From Acanthopleura granulata (lineage: Eukaryota > Mollusca > Polyplacophora > Chitonida > Chitonidae), in assembly GCA_016165875.1 (NCBI GenBank), contig JABBOT010000001.1, positions 13,018,540 to 13,082,539 on the forward strand: DNA of 64,000 nt, read 5' to 3'. Position numbers and translations under genes: made by a program. The notes under the pieces are model-generated. The model saw only the letters and a program-made list of their open reading frames with translations, did not search any database and was not told where the DNA came from. Within the stretch, counting starts at the first letter, position 1. Every line of letters begins with the position of its first letter. Below are positions 47,280-58,860 of this stretch, piece by piece.

Positions 47280-50200
47280 ATGTTGTCGTCGCCCCGCTAC
47301 CCCGCAGGACACCAGAGGTTCGCCAGGGGGAACCTTGGGCCTAACGCTCTATCGGACACCTATACAGGGTAATGGTATCGAATATAGACAACAGATGTAC
47401 TGTTATAAGGCCTATGCTATGTGATATACGCATGTTAATAGCACGAATACCTTAATTTGGATTTTTTTATTTACTTGATTGGTGTTTTACGCCGTACTGA
47501 AGAATATTTCACTTAAACGGCGGCGGCCAGCATTATAGTGGGAGGAAACCGGGCAGAGCCCGGCGAATACCCACGACCATCCGCAGATTGCTGGCAAACC
47601 TTCCCACGTACGGCCGGAGAGGACCTTAATTTGGAGTTCTAATCCAGCTCCGGCTGTTTTTTCTGTAGTTAAAAATCCAGGGGCTCGTCAGATACCCGTC
47701 GAACGGCAGTAGTTACTCCGGGGACACCAATTTCCATTACCTATACTCTTGCCATCCTAATATAAGATAAAAATTCTTTGTGTTTTTTTGTTGTTTTTTT
47801 TTTTGAGACAAAGGAATTGTTGAATAGGAAATGTGGTGTAGAATATATTCGAGTTTTAGAAGTTCTTCTAACTTAAACACTCAAACTTTCCTACGCGTCG
47901 ACTCTTTCTCAAATTATTTAATTTTAACGATTGTAGCAGTGTCAAATACTAGGATATAATAACTGAAATTTCAAGTTTATTCTGCCACCTTAAATGCCTT
48001 TATACATGACACTAACAATTCTGTTTTCTTTGCCTGGTAAAGTAATACAACTTAGGCGCTTATCGGTGTTATTTACTTGATAACTGTTTCAGAAACACTC
48101 AGTCCGGACTTGTCCAAAATCAGTTTTAATTCAAGATATTTAATTTAATTTTAAAAGTTCCCAGACGGAAACATCGCAGTGCACAAGCAAATGCTCCAAA
48201 GGTTTGTTTCCTCACTCGCTAAAAGCTGATGATTTCATGTTTATCTCGTACAGGAACCTACTGGCTGTCAGTATATTGTTGCGTATGCTATATTACATCC
48301 TAACTAAATTGTACACCAGGGTGTTGAGAAATGGCAGTTGGTGAATTATTTTCCATTTATCTGAAGCAAAAAAAATCTTTAGAACGGCGTTAAATATTAA
48401 TCAATCATTCACTCATTCGAGTTGTTGCTGGACCGGCAGTGACGTTTCGTACAGTCTGGCGAAAGGCGGGGATTCGGTCTGCACTGTATAGATTGTGCCA
48501 CACCTGTAATTATGTATGTATGTTATGTATGCTTAGGATTTACTTAATTTTTCAGTCATATGACGACGAGGTGTCCTTAATACGTATGTACAGTATCTTC
48601 TTTTGGCAGGGTGAGTCCACAGGACCTACCGCCAAAGTGCTACCGCCATTGAAACATTATGCCGAAGACACCATACAGGGCACCTCACCCAATCACATTA
48701 TACTGACAGTCTAGTTTCATTACGCTAGCCTGCTTGTGATGTCACAATACCACTACTATTTTTATGTCACAATGTCACGATATTTGTTATCTCACGGTGT
48801 CACGATATTTCCAATAAAAGAGTCTTGGTTGTTTCTGATCTCACAATATGACGTCTGTTTCTGACCTCACGATGTGACGAGTGTTTTCCATCTCATAATG
48901 TGACGATATTTTCCGATCTCAAAATATCACGATATTTATTATCTCACATTGTCATGATATTTCTGCTAAAAGTGTCTTGGCTATTTCTTATCTCCCATTG
49001 ACACGACTGTTTCTTATCTCGCAATGTCACGACCCCTGAACTCTGAATGTCGTGATTGTTTCTGATCTTACAATATCACGGCTGTTTCTGATCTCACAAT
49101 GTCACGCTTCTTTCTCCACAGGACGACGTACGGTCACATGAACCACTGGATGAAGATGCCGGGACGGGAATTGCCCTCTAATGCGCCCGTCACACTGTCG
49201 GACGGTTCCTGGCGAAGAATACCCACTGTAAGTCACTTGTAATTACACTGCCCGGCCCCTACTACCCACCTTAAGTTACCTGTAGTTACATTGCCCTGTG
49301 AAGAATACCGACCGTAAGTCACTTCTCATTACACTTCCCTGTGCAAACACCCACAGTAATCCATAATTAAGTGTAATTACACTTCCCGGCGCCGATTGTC
49401 CATTGTACGTCCCCCGTAATTACATTGTTTAGTGCAGAAATTCCTTGTCAGTCACTTGAAATTAAATACCTTGGCACATTATATTTACATTAAGTCAACT
49501 GTAATTACACTGCCCTGCGAAGAATACCCACTGTAAGTCACCTGTAATTACACTGCCCTGCGCAGAATTTTCACCGTAAGTCATGATTAAGTGTAATTAC
49601 ACTGCCCGGCGCAGAATGTCCCTTGTACGTCCCCCCGTTCTGGTACTGAGTATTCCTTGCGAGTCCTTTAAGAAGTAAACTGCTTGGCACAGAATACCCA
49701 ATACAAATCATTTCTAATAAACTGCCTTGCACAGAATACACACAGTAAGTCAATTGTAATTACAATGCCCGGCGCAGATACCCACTGTAAGTCAGTCGTG
49801 ATTACAACTCCTGAAGCAATATTTCTTTTAAACCAAAGCGGTGCATGTTGAAGTCATCATGAACCTTGTAACGACATCTATGCCGTTTATGCAATACCTA
49901 TGCTCACACCGTGATCGAGATGAAGGTGGAGGTGATGAGGCCATATCCGGCCATGTATATTGGTGGCCACGTGTGTATATGGTGGCCACATTTGGTTTGT
50001 GTACTCATGGACGTATTCTGCTGCTCTCTGCTCACATGTATCAGTGGCATGATGCCTGAGGAAAATGGCACACGATTTCATATCTGTGTCAAACACGACC
50101 TTCATGCCGCTATTGCAAAACGATCTCTTAACAAAATATTGCACATACACGAAAATGTAGACTAGGTCTACATTCCAAAATCTGATACGCCCGTACGACT

Positions 50201-51842
50201 GATCGAATTAGTTATGATTGTATTGCATTAAATGTATGTTAGACTCATACAGAACTGTAGAAATTGTAGCTGTTCCTTATGAAGCCAAAGTATAAGAACA
50301 ATCTGTTTGTGTTAATCAAAGATGGCCGCCATATTTAGTTCCTCCATTTCCTCATGACAACGACATGTATGACCTTTTTTCATTTCCCAAGATGGACCAA
50401 GCGGACAACTTCCGGTCTGTTTACGACAGTACACCCGAAGAGAGATTCCACAAAAACTACCATGAGATGACACAGAGGATAGCTTACCGACACCCCAACC
50501 CGGGCATGCCCAGGTACGGAGTTGTAGTGGTTGGGGTGGAGGCGGGAACTTGCCAGCACAAAAGCAGTGTAATGGCCCCTTGTAAGCTTGGCAAAGTTTG
50601 GGCGACTAAGATACCAGTGTCGTTACGGTGAATGCTCTAATATAGAAAGGACAAATTCTGTTGGCATATGCGCGTCTTTGGAGGGTACAGAAATGGCGAC
50701 AGAAGTCAATTAGAACTGGCACAAAGCCGGTAATGTTGCACTCTAGAACGGACACAAAACCGGCAACGCTAAATCGTAAACCTGACACAATGCCGGTAAT
50801 GTCTATGGGTTATCAAAGATAGGCACAAATTGATAATGTATGTCAGAATAATGCATCTGGGCAGACTCAGCTGATTGGAGGCGGTTGAAAAGTTAAAAAA
50901 AAAATCCAGTTTTGACTCAGCAGGGCTCCATTGGGTATTGCCCCAAAAGTGACCATGTCCCCTTGTGTAGGGATCCTTAACATAAAACAGTGTCACCATT
51001 TCACATGGGTACTTTCTATTGAACTGATAATTTACCTTTGATTTGTATCAAATGTGCACTGTACAGATCTAGACAGGGGCGTATCGGAGGCAGCTGGAGG
51101 CACATCAAAGAGGTCTTGGGACACGGTGGCAGCCAGATCTGCTTTGTTGATGGTAGGCTGCCTGATTTGCTACACATTTTATTCTTGGTATAAAATCTAA
51201 AACACCTTGGTTAAAAGCTCTGTAACGCAGATTTGAAAATAATTTAGAGCTGTTTTGAACCAGTAAGATAAATCTGAATAAAACTGAATTAAGATGACTA
51301 GAAGACGCGGAACTACATGTACTGTCTGTTAAAGCTGTATGCTTGAGTGACACGCCTATTCTACAATCATCCTTGTACACAGGCCTCGTCCGGATGTACG
51401 ACAGCACCAGGTTTAACCAGGCCTTGTCGGAAGAGGCCCCATCCCGACCCCATCTGACTCCAGCGGTGCCACCTCGGACCCCAAGGTGTACGTACAACCG
51501 ATACGACATCTCCGATCATCAGGGTAGAGTCCAGACCCACAGAGCCTATGAATATGGTAAGTATTCCATAACTGGTTTGAGTATTCCGTAACGATGCACG
51601 AGCTGCTCCCATTAGATTCCCACTAGTTGATTTGAAAAGAGTTGTCTTATTGCTAGGCATTTCATTTCATTTCATTGCGCGCAGAATGTTCACCAATATG
51701 AACGGGACAACCCCCGACTGACTCGCTCGCTCATTGCTGACTTGTTTTTCTATCAACAGAGCACTGTCTGCCTCAAATCCCACAGTCCGCCAGATCTCCA
51801 CAGAGGGGGAATAAATACCAAGGCTTCTTCAAGCTGAAGTGA
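47280..51842 (+). CDS. Unrecognised short, Pro/Arg/Tyr-rich protein, possibly axonemal
   Basis: Exons 47280-47368, 49122-49227, 50392-50513, about 51405-51556 and 51760-51842 (TGA) join with consistent phases to 552 nt, 183 aa. Exon 1 reads MLSSPRYPAGHQRFARGNLG; exon 2 has TTYGHMNHWMKMPGREL and SDGSWRRIPT; exon 3 MDQADNFRSVYDSTPEERF and YRHPNPGMP; exon 4 SEEAPSRPHLTPAVPPR and CTYNRYDISDH; exon 5 ends KYQGFFKLK. I do not recognise the family. Small size, no membrane segment and dispersed PR/RY/HPN motifs resemble microtubule inner proteins of cilia, but this is only a resemblance. The exon 4 acceptor is uncertain: the better-looking AG at 51381-51382 breaks the frame with exon 3, while AG at 51403-51404 keeps it, so a small exon may be missing. 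AATAAA lies at 52169-52174 and 52189-52194. Confidence 0.62.
47464..47625 (-). mobile_element. SINE copy in intron 1 of gene 4
   Basis: 'tttatttacttgattggtgt', 'acgccgtactgaagaatatt', 'gtgggaggaaaccgggcaga' and 'ccacgaccatccgcagattg' in order, ending near 'cgtacggccggagagga'. Minus orientation and among the best-preserved copies in the window. Confidence 0.9.
48595..48715 (-). mobile_element. Fragment of second SINE family
   Basis: Shares 'tggcagggtgagtcca' with 19743-19758 and continues with 'gccgaagacaccatacaggg' and 'cacctcacccaatcacatta', the distal body of the element on the minus strand. Confidence 0.5.
48735..49110. repeat. ~28-bp array next to the exon 2 acceptor of gene 4
   Basis: About thirteen copies of 'tcacaatgtcacgactgttt' plus 'ctgatc' with variants. 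The last copy merges with the real acceptor tract ('gtcacgcttctttctccac' then AG at 49120-49121), so the unit mirrors the pyrimidine-rich part of that 3' splice site but not the AG itself. Confidence 0.8.
49228..49815 (+). repeat. ~45-bp array copying the exon 2 donor of gene 4
   Basis: About thirteen copies. The real junction is GCGAAGAATACCCACT|gtaagtcact; copies repeat it as AGAATACCGACC|gtaagtc (donor 49314), GCGAAGAATACCCACT|gtaagtcac (49533), TTTTCACC|gtaagtc (49576), and further ones near 49745 and 49788. Each is followed by 'tgtaattacactgccc'. Confidence 0.93.
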
Positions 51843-53718
51843 TCTAACCCGTCCAGATACCGACACAGTATTATGTACCTGTCTACATTTAGACCCTGGG
51901 GAGCGGGGAGGACAGAGGATGGGAGGGGACGAGAGGGGCGTTACAACACCACTGCCTGAATGCTTGCTGTATCCCTCTGTCTTGTAAGCCCTTCCTTCTC
52001 CCCATAATCCGCTAAATTCTGTACCTGGACAGAACGGCGGAGTTTCGATCTACCCCGTCCGCCTGAACCCTAGGTGTTTTTATGCCAGCAATCTGAAAGA
52101 TATCCAGAATACAGCCGGTCTGTTTTCGTAGTTACACTCGTCTAAATGTATACATTTGTTCTCAAGAAAATAAAATAATTATCAAGAAAATAAATTTCTT
52201 TGTATTTCATAATTACTCCACACCTTTGTCGTGAAGAAACGTGTTTACGTCTGTACCCATCCAAGATATATTTACATGATCTATACCGATCCAAGAAACA
52301 TGCACTTATGTATTGATCCAGAAAACATTTACAACTGTACCGATGCAAGAAACATTTGCATCTGTAACAATGTAAGAAGTATTTATATCTGTACCGATCC
52401 AAGTAGCATTCACACCTTTACATCTTACCGATGCAAGATACATTGGCATGTACAGATCAAAGAAACATTTGCACCGATCAGAAAAACTTTAGCATATGTT
52501 TCGCACAAAGAAAGATTTACATCTGTACCGATCCAAGAAACATTTCCATCTGTAACAAGCCAATGATGTAAATACTGAAGGCCCTAGATCTATACCGATG
52601 AAAGAAACATTTACATCTATACCGATTCAGGAAACAGTTACCTGTACAACGACCCAAGAAACACTTGGCTAGTCTGCTTCACTCACACTACATACTGAGA
52701 GTATCTTTAAATTGAGTTCAATTAGCATGTGCTACAGGACCCAAACACGGCCACGGTTTCCCTCACGGCCATCATCAAGCACAGGTTGCAGGGCATAAAT
52801 ACGGCCACGGTTTCTTTACATCCCTTACTGAGAATGTGCTGCAGCAACTAAATATAGCCTTGGTTTCTTCAAGGCCATGACTGAGTACCGGGTATGTACT
52901 GCAACATATAAATACAGTCATGGTGGTCTTACATCAACCATTGAGCATACACTGCGGCGCGCACACAGGACAGTGATTTCCTCACGGCCATTACTGACCA
53001 TCTACTTAAGCTCCAAGGCCTAAATACGGATGTTTACTACCATGGAGACGAATACGGCAATGGTTTCTCCACAGCCATCACAGAGCACATAGGCCTACTA
53101 CTGGGCCTAAATATGGCTATGGTTTTCACGCGGCCTTCAGTGAGCAGATATGCTTCAGGAACCTGATATATACGTCTGTGAATTATCCTCTCCTATATTT
53201 AAACGGCCTTGTTCTGGCGTCTGTGACGATCATATAACTGGCCTTGTTTATACGTGTGTCATAGTCCTCTCCCACATTTAACCGACCTTGTTCGGGCGTC
53301 TTTGATAGTCTTCTCCTATAATTAACCGGCCTTGTTTATGCGTCTGCGAATGATCCTCACCAGTGTCTAACCGACCTTATTTATAAGCCTGTCAATGATT
53401 CTCTCCTACATTTAACCGGTCTTCCTGATACGTCTGTGCTGATCCTCTCCACTGACCACATAGGCGTGAAACTGGGCCAAAATATGGCCATGGTTTCTAC
53501 ACGGCCATCACTGAACATATATGCTTCAGGATCCTTGCATATACACCTATGCTCCTCTCTTACATTTAACCGGGTTTATCTATACGTCTGCGATGGTCAT
53601 CTCCTACAATTAACCGGTCTTGTTCATACACCTTTCAATGATATACTCTCCTACATTTAAGAAACCTTGTTTATACGTCAGTGATGATCCTCTTCAGTAT
53701 TTAACCTGTCTTGCTTAA
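51843..53718. repeat. 3' flank of gene 4 with three successive minisatellites
   Basis: 52235-52665 holds about seventeen copies of a ~24-bp unit ('gatccaagaaacatttacat'). 52725-53150 holds about six copies of a ~75-bp unit ('cctaaatacggccacggttt'). 53170-53718 holds about eleven copies of a ~47-bp unit ('gtctgtgaatgatcctctcc' then 'tacatttaaccggccttg'). No gene is seen. Confidence 0.85.
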
Positions 53719-54381
53719 AGGAGAAGACCGTTCAAGTATAAGGTAAAATGTAGTGAAAAGAGTAAGGTTTGAAGATTTGAAAAACGCTATCCGGTAATTG
53801 TTTAGACGTTCTCTGAGAAACTTATGCTTCATCGCCGTAAGCTCATGTAACTGTCAGAAGGCGTGGACATTTTACCAGCCCGATGCTGGTTGATTAATTT
53901 GAATCGGACCCTTCGCTCGCAAGCGGCGAAATGTCATGACGCGCTCCTTTTCATCTGTATTCGACTTGCTGATTGTGCAGCCAAAATCTGCACTCTGACG
54001 TCAGCTCTTCGTTATTGTCTGTGCACCGACAGAGCCAAGGACTGTCGCCAACCCGCCGTAACCGAGTTGATGTCGCACCCATATATGAATGGCGTTATGT
54101 ACATTCAAATGACAGAATGGTGATTATTTGTAAAGGCCGCGATCCACGTAATATCCGCTAATCATAATCCTGCGTTCTAACTGATCAAAATTATTTTAAC
54201 AGTTACATCCCCAATTACATGGAGGTATTCATTTCTCGCGATTGAGTGTGTGTTATGACTTGCCTTAAAATTCGTTGCCTCGAAATTAAAAACATCTAAC
54301 AAAAAGTTTGGTGGTCATTTTTAAATCTTCAAATCATACTGTATTACTACAAATTGCCCAATACTTTCGCGGACTTCTCCT
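53719..54381. mobile_element. MITE with long terminal inverted repeats, inserted in a minisatellite
   Basis: The left end reads AGGAGAAGACCGTTCAAGTA and the right end, reverse-complemented, AGGAGAAGTCCGCGAAAGTA. Similarity continues for about 68 bases through 'tgtagt' and 'gtttgaagattt' versus 'atttgaagattt'. The same 47-bp minisatellite lies on both sides (to 53718 and from 54382), so the boundaries are clear. There is no transposase frame. The target duplication is unclear, with 'taa' close to both ends. Confidence 0.85.
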
Positions 54382-54800
54382 ATAAAAGCCTGTGAATGAT
54401 CCTCTCCTACATTTAAGCGGCATTGTTTATACGTCAGTGTAATCCCTTTCTACAATTAACCGGCCTTGTTCCTGCGTCTGTGAATGATCCTCTACCACAT
54501 TTACAAGATTTGTTTATAAGTCTCGGACTCATACTCTCTTGCATTTAACCGGGTTTATCTATACGCCTGTGAACGATACTCTCCTACATTTAACCACCCA
54601 TGGTCATGTATACGTCTGTGAACGATGTTGTCCTGAATGTATCTCACCTTGCTTATAAGTAGCTGATGATCGTCTTCTGTATTTAACAGGCCTTGTTCAT
54701 ATACGTCTGTGAATGATAGGCCTTGTTTAAGCATCTGAGAACGATCCCCGCCTGTGTTTCACCAGCTTGGCGTGTTTATGTCTCTGAATGATCCTCTTAT
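54382..54800. repeat. Right half of the interrupted 47-bp minisatellite
   Basis: About eight more copies of 'gtgaatgatcctctcctaca' plus 'tttaaccggccttgtttat', continuing the array that stops at 53718. Confidence 0.85.
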
Positions 54801-54894
54801 CCATTTAACCAGCTTCCAGTTGTACACAGTGTATGCTATGACATGCCACATCAGCTGATCATGCGGACTGTTGTAAGCATTCGGCTACAGGATT

Positions 54895-55900
54895 AAGACC
54901 CAGGTCGAATGCTTACCACGTCGACGATCTCAGCAATCGACCATTGGAAGCCCTGGGTCTAGTGTTTGCCGGCCTAACCATTTGATCACAGGGAGGCCCA
55001 GGTCTAATGTTTACTAGGTGATTGGCTTAAGGACTGGGCCACAGGATGGCCAAAATATAATGTGTGGCAGGCGGAGGGCCTAAGCACTGAGTCAGAGGAA
55101 AGCCAACATGTACTGTTTAGCAGGCGAAGTGCCTGAGCACTGGGCCAAAGGAAGGCACAGGTCTGATGTTTATCACGAGGGCATGAGCACTGGGCCACAG
55201 GAAGGCCTAGTTCTGATGTTTACCAGGTGGTTGGCCTAAATATGGGTCCACAGGAAGGCAAGGTCGGATGTTTGCGAGACGCATGGTTAAGCACTGGGGC
55301 ACCGAAAGCCTCACATTTAATGTTGACCAGACAGAGGGCCGAGGCCCTGGGCCACAGGAAGGCTCAAGTGTACTGCATGTCAGATGGACTGACCCACTAC
55401 AGCATTGGAACATACAGAAAGGCCCAGGTTTAATGTTGACCAGTCGGAGGGCCTACACACAGGCCCACAGGAAGGCCCAGGCCTGATGTTAACCAGGTGA
55501 TTGGCCTAAGCACAGGTCCACAGGAATGAAAGTTTATGGCTTGATTGGCAGTACCTCGGGCATATCATGGCGACACGTCCCCAGAAAGGCCCAGGTCTAA
55601 TGTTAACCACGTGGATGGCCTAAGGACTGGGCCACAAGATGGTCCAGGTCTGATGCTGACCAGTCGGAGGGACATAACCACAGGTCCACAAGAAATACCA
55701 GGTCTAGTGCTTACCAGCTGGACGGTGTAAGCACTCGGCCACTGGAGAGCCAAGGTCTAATGTTGACAAGGAAGAGGAACTTAACCACTGGTCCACAGGA
55801 AGGCCCAGGCCTAATGTCAGCCAGGTTGTTGGGCTAAGCATGGCCACTGGAGGCCCAGGTTGAGTGTTCACCAGGTGGGCCGTCTAAGCACTGGTTCAGT
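54895..55900. repeat. ~53-bp minisatellite
   Basis: About eighteen degenerate copies of 'ggccacaggaaggcccaggt' then 'ctaatgttgaccag' and 'gagggcctaagcact'. It lies between the two convergent genes. Frames within it are repeat artefacts. Confidence 0.88.
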
Positions 55901-58860
55901 TAGTACATGCAACTAAATGAAGATAAAAAAAAATGCCACACATGAAATGCTTTTACCCATATTTTTTTTTAATCAAATGATTTGAAACATTACAGTATGA
56001 TGGATAAATTTGGTTACCTGACCTGGTTGTGAACTGACACGTTTCTACTTCTGACACAAATTACTGTATTTCACCTTAAGTTTAGCAAGTCAAAATGCAC
56101 TTCAGAAACACGTAAAAAAGGCATTAAAATGATAAATTTGATACCTACACTAAGGTTTTTATGGTATGAAATTAATCACACTTTTCACAAAACTCTTAAC
56201 TGAACCTAAGAGTTGTATGAATCAATCAGGAATAAGCAAGATGCGTCATTGAAAAATGCTAAACTTTTGGAAAAATACAGTACTTCCAGTACATTGTTTG
56301 ATTTACCTGATTGGTGTTTTAGGCCATAGTTAGGAATATTTCACTTATGCCATGACAGCCAGCATTACGGTGGCGGGAAACTGGGCAGAGCCTGAGGGAA
56401 AACTTCCATTACAGTGCATGTCTGTGATACAATACACTTTTGTTACAGTGCATGTCTGTAATACAAGTTACTGGTTTTCAAGTGAATGGAGGTACAGCAA
56501 AGAAAACAATGATATTGTAATCATGAAAGTACCATACAGAGGGTAAATTAAATTTATGCAGAAAATACCTGCTGTTTTTGCTTACTATATACAGTGTGGC
56601 CCCATTTTCAATGCTTAAATGCAAATGTTTGTAAGAACAGAAAAGAAACTGAAATGATTCAATGAGCTCAGCTAGTCAGCTCTCTCCCTGTAATGATATA
56701 CAGACTGAGGTAAGGTGTTTTGGGGTCAGGATAGGCTTTGATCAACTTTGTACAAAACACACATTTTTATGCACAAAAATACACAATTTATAGCAAAGAT
56801 ACTTTGAATAAGAGTTTGTTGCCACAGTGTCCCAAGGCTGTTTAAAAATAAATGTGCTTTACAACTGTAAAACTTGGAACTTGAGCTTGGTCACGTCCTG
56901 ATACATATATATATGTATAAATCTACTACAAACACACATGTACATACTTCCATTCACACACGTAGATACTTCCATTCAGATAGATAAATGCTTCCATTCA
57001 CATATGTACATACATGTACATACTTCTATTCACAACATGCAAAATGAGAACTGTTTACATCAGTGCTGTATTTCATTCTACATCACTGTAAAATCATGCC
57101 TGTGTATATGTTAAAACAAGGGCTTTGTTGATACACATGTAAATCATGAAAAACTGAAAAGGCTGAACAACAGTGGGTACAATATGCACCACCAAGACTC
57201 TGGAGTCGCACCACAGTTTTAGAACGTATCAGGTCTGATAACTGTACATCCCTCCTCCCTTCATGGATGGTCAGGGCTTAACTATATAACTATGTACACC
57301 AACAGCTTAAGACATTCTAAATATCTGTATAAAATATCTCCCAAAGAGCAAAACAGTAATTCTTAACATACATATCAGAATATATCAAACAAAACAGTGA
57401 CAACAGTATGGGAGTACATGTAGCATAATAAATAAGACAACTGTGTACAATTATACCAACTGAAAACAGTTATCCCAGTTTTTCCAGACTCTGGTCATTA
57501 CTGCTAACAAGTCATGAGCCATGGAGTATGGTTACTCAATGGACTTCTTAGATGTCACAATCTGCAGTAACGTGGCATGAAGTTGCCAAGAATTTTCAAC
57601 GACTCAACGCACTCACTGCTGGTAACAGTGATGAACCATGAAGTCAATAATACTAAAAATCTTCCCCAACCATGTGATTTCTATCATTTAGAACTGTACA
57701 CATTATGGTGTACCTCAAGGCATCTAGCATTTGTTTATACACACCTGGTGAATACACGCCCCTTATACCTGGCGTTCACACACCTCTAACACCAAAGAGG
57801 CTGATAACAGCAGCTTCACACAAATATAGTTATTACATGTATATGTACAATAAACCTTTTCCTTGAAGAACATTTTTCTCATGTAATACTTTTTTCTTTA
57901 ATTAAATCTATTGTGATCTGCGGTCAAGCTAAATTCTGGTGACAATCTGTAATACTACAGTCACCTGTCTCCTGCATAAAGCAAGCCCTGCTTGGTTGGG
58001 ACTACGTGCATGTGTTGTGTAGTCTGTGTCATCATCTCTCTGTAACACCACAGACCGCTTAACACATCTGCCCTCAGCTACACATACATTATCTTGTTAA
58101 TATTTATAGTCTATGAATATGGCAGTCAGGTCTAGACAATTCTCATAAAATGTCATCTGGCATACAGTGAAACGTGTGAAAACTGACCATATGCAGGCAT
58201 AATAAATGATGGTTTTGACCCGTGGCCGATTTATCCGAGGTAGCATAACTAAATCAACTTTGCTTGCAATGAAGGAGAGAAAGATTACCTACAGCCAGCA
58301 TAATTTTATTCAAATTCTCAAACAAAATTGTACATACAAGTAGAATATGTGTATCATGCACTTTTCAACTCAATCAACTGCTGTAGAAATCCTTTGTTTT
58401 GTGTTTATTTTAAATGAAAAGTAAAAAGGGGATCGCATGAAGTGGTCAATGTTGATGGGATGTCGGATGTCGGTACACCGAGGGTTTGGTTTCCACAAGC
58501 TTCACTGTATATACGTATATGTGGTGACACATACACATACCCAAATCTGATCACACGGACATTTTGAGGAGTTATAAGAGCAATTCAAGCACTAATCATG
58601 TACTGATAGTGGTCCGTTAATTTTTTCACATAGGCATAGTTTCTCCATTCCCAGTCTACAATGCACTGTTAACCATACAGCTTATGTTTCTCCAAGGTTA
58701 CCATTGAGAAATAAGGATGTGCTACAAACAGGTTGCTCTCTGGCCCCACACCCCTATTCCACGAACCCCCTCCCTTAGCACAACAGCCCCCACAGGGGAC
58801 ATATTCTGTGATGATGAGATGGGGTACCTATCCTCTCAGAATCTGTCTCCACTTGTGTCC
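55901..58860. other. 3' flank and likely 3' UTR of the zinc transporter gene
   Basis: AT-rich, with many ACATGTA words and no supported gene. It contains a SINE tail fragment (56300-56402, minus, with 'gattggtgttttaggccata') and a short repeat near 56930-57025 ('acatacttccattcacac'). Minus-strand AATAAA candidates lie at 58404-58409 and 58305-58310. Confidence 0.55.

Noticed and set aside
51383..51404. AG at 51381-51382 as the acceptor of exon 4 of gene 4
   Set aside because: It has the better pyrimidine tract but shifts frame after exon 3. Kept only as an alternative pending transcript data.
53863..54123. 86-aa frame at 53863-54123
   Set aside because: Lies inside the MITE, with no transposase motif.
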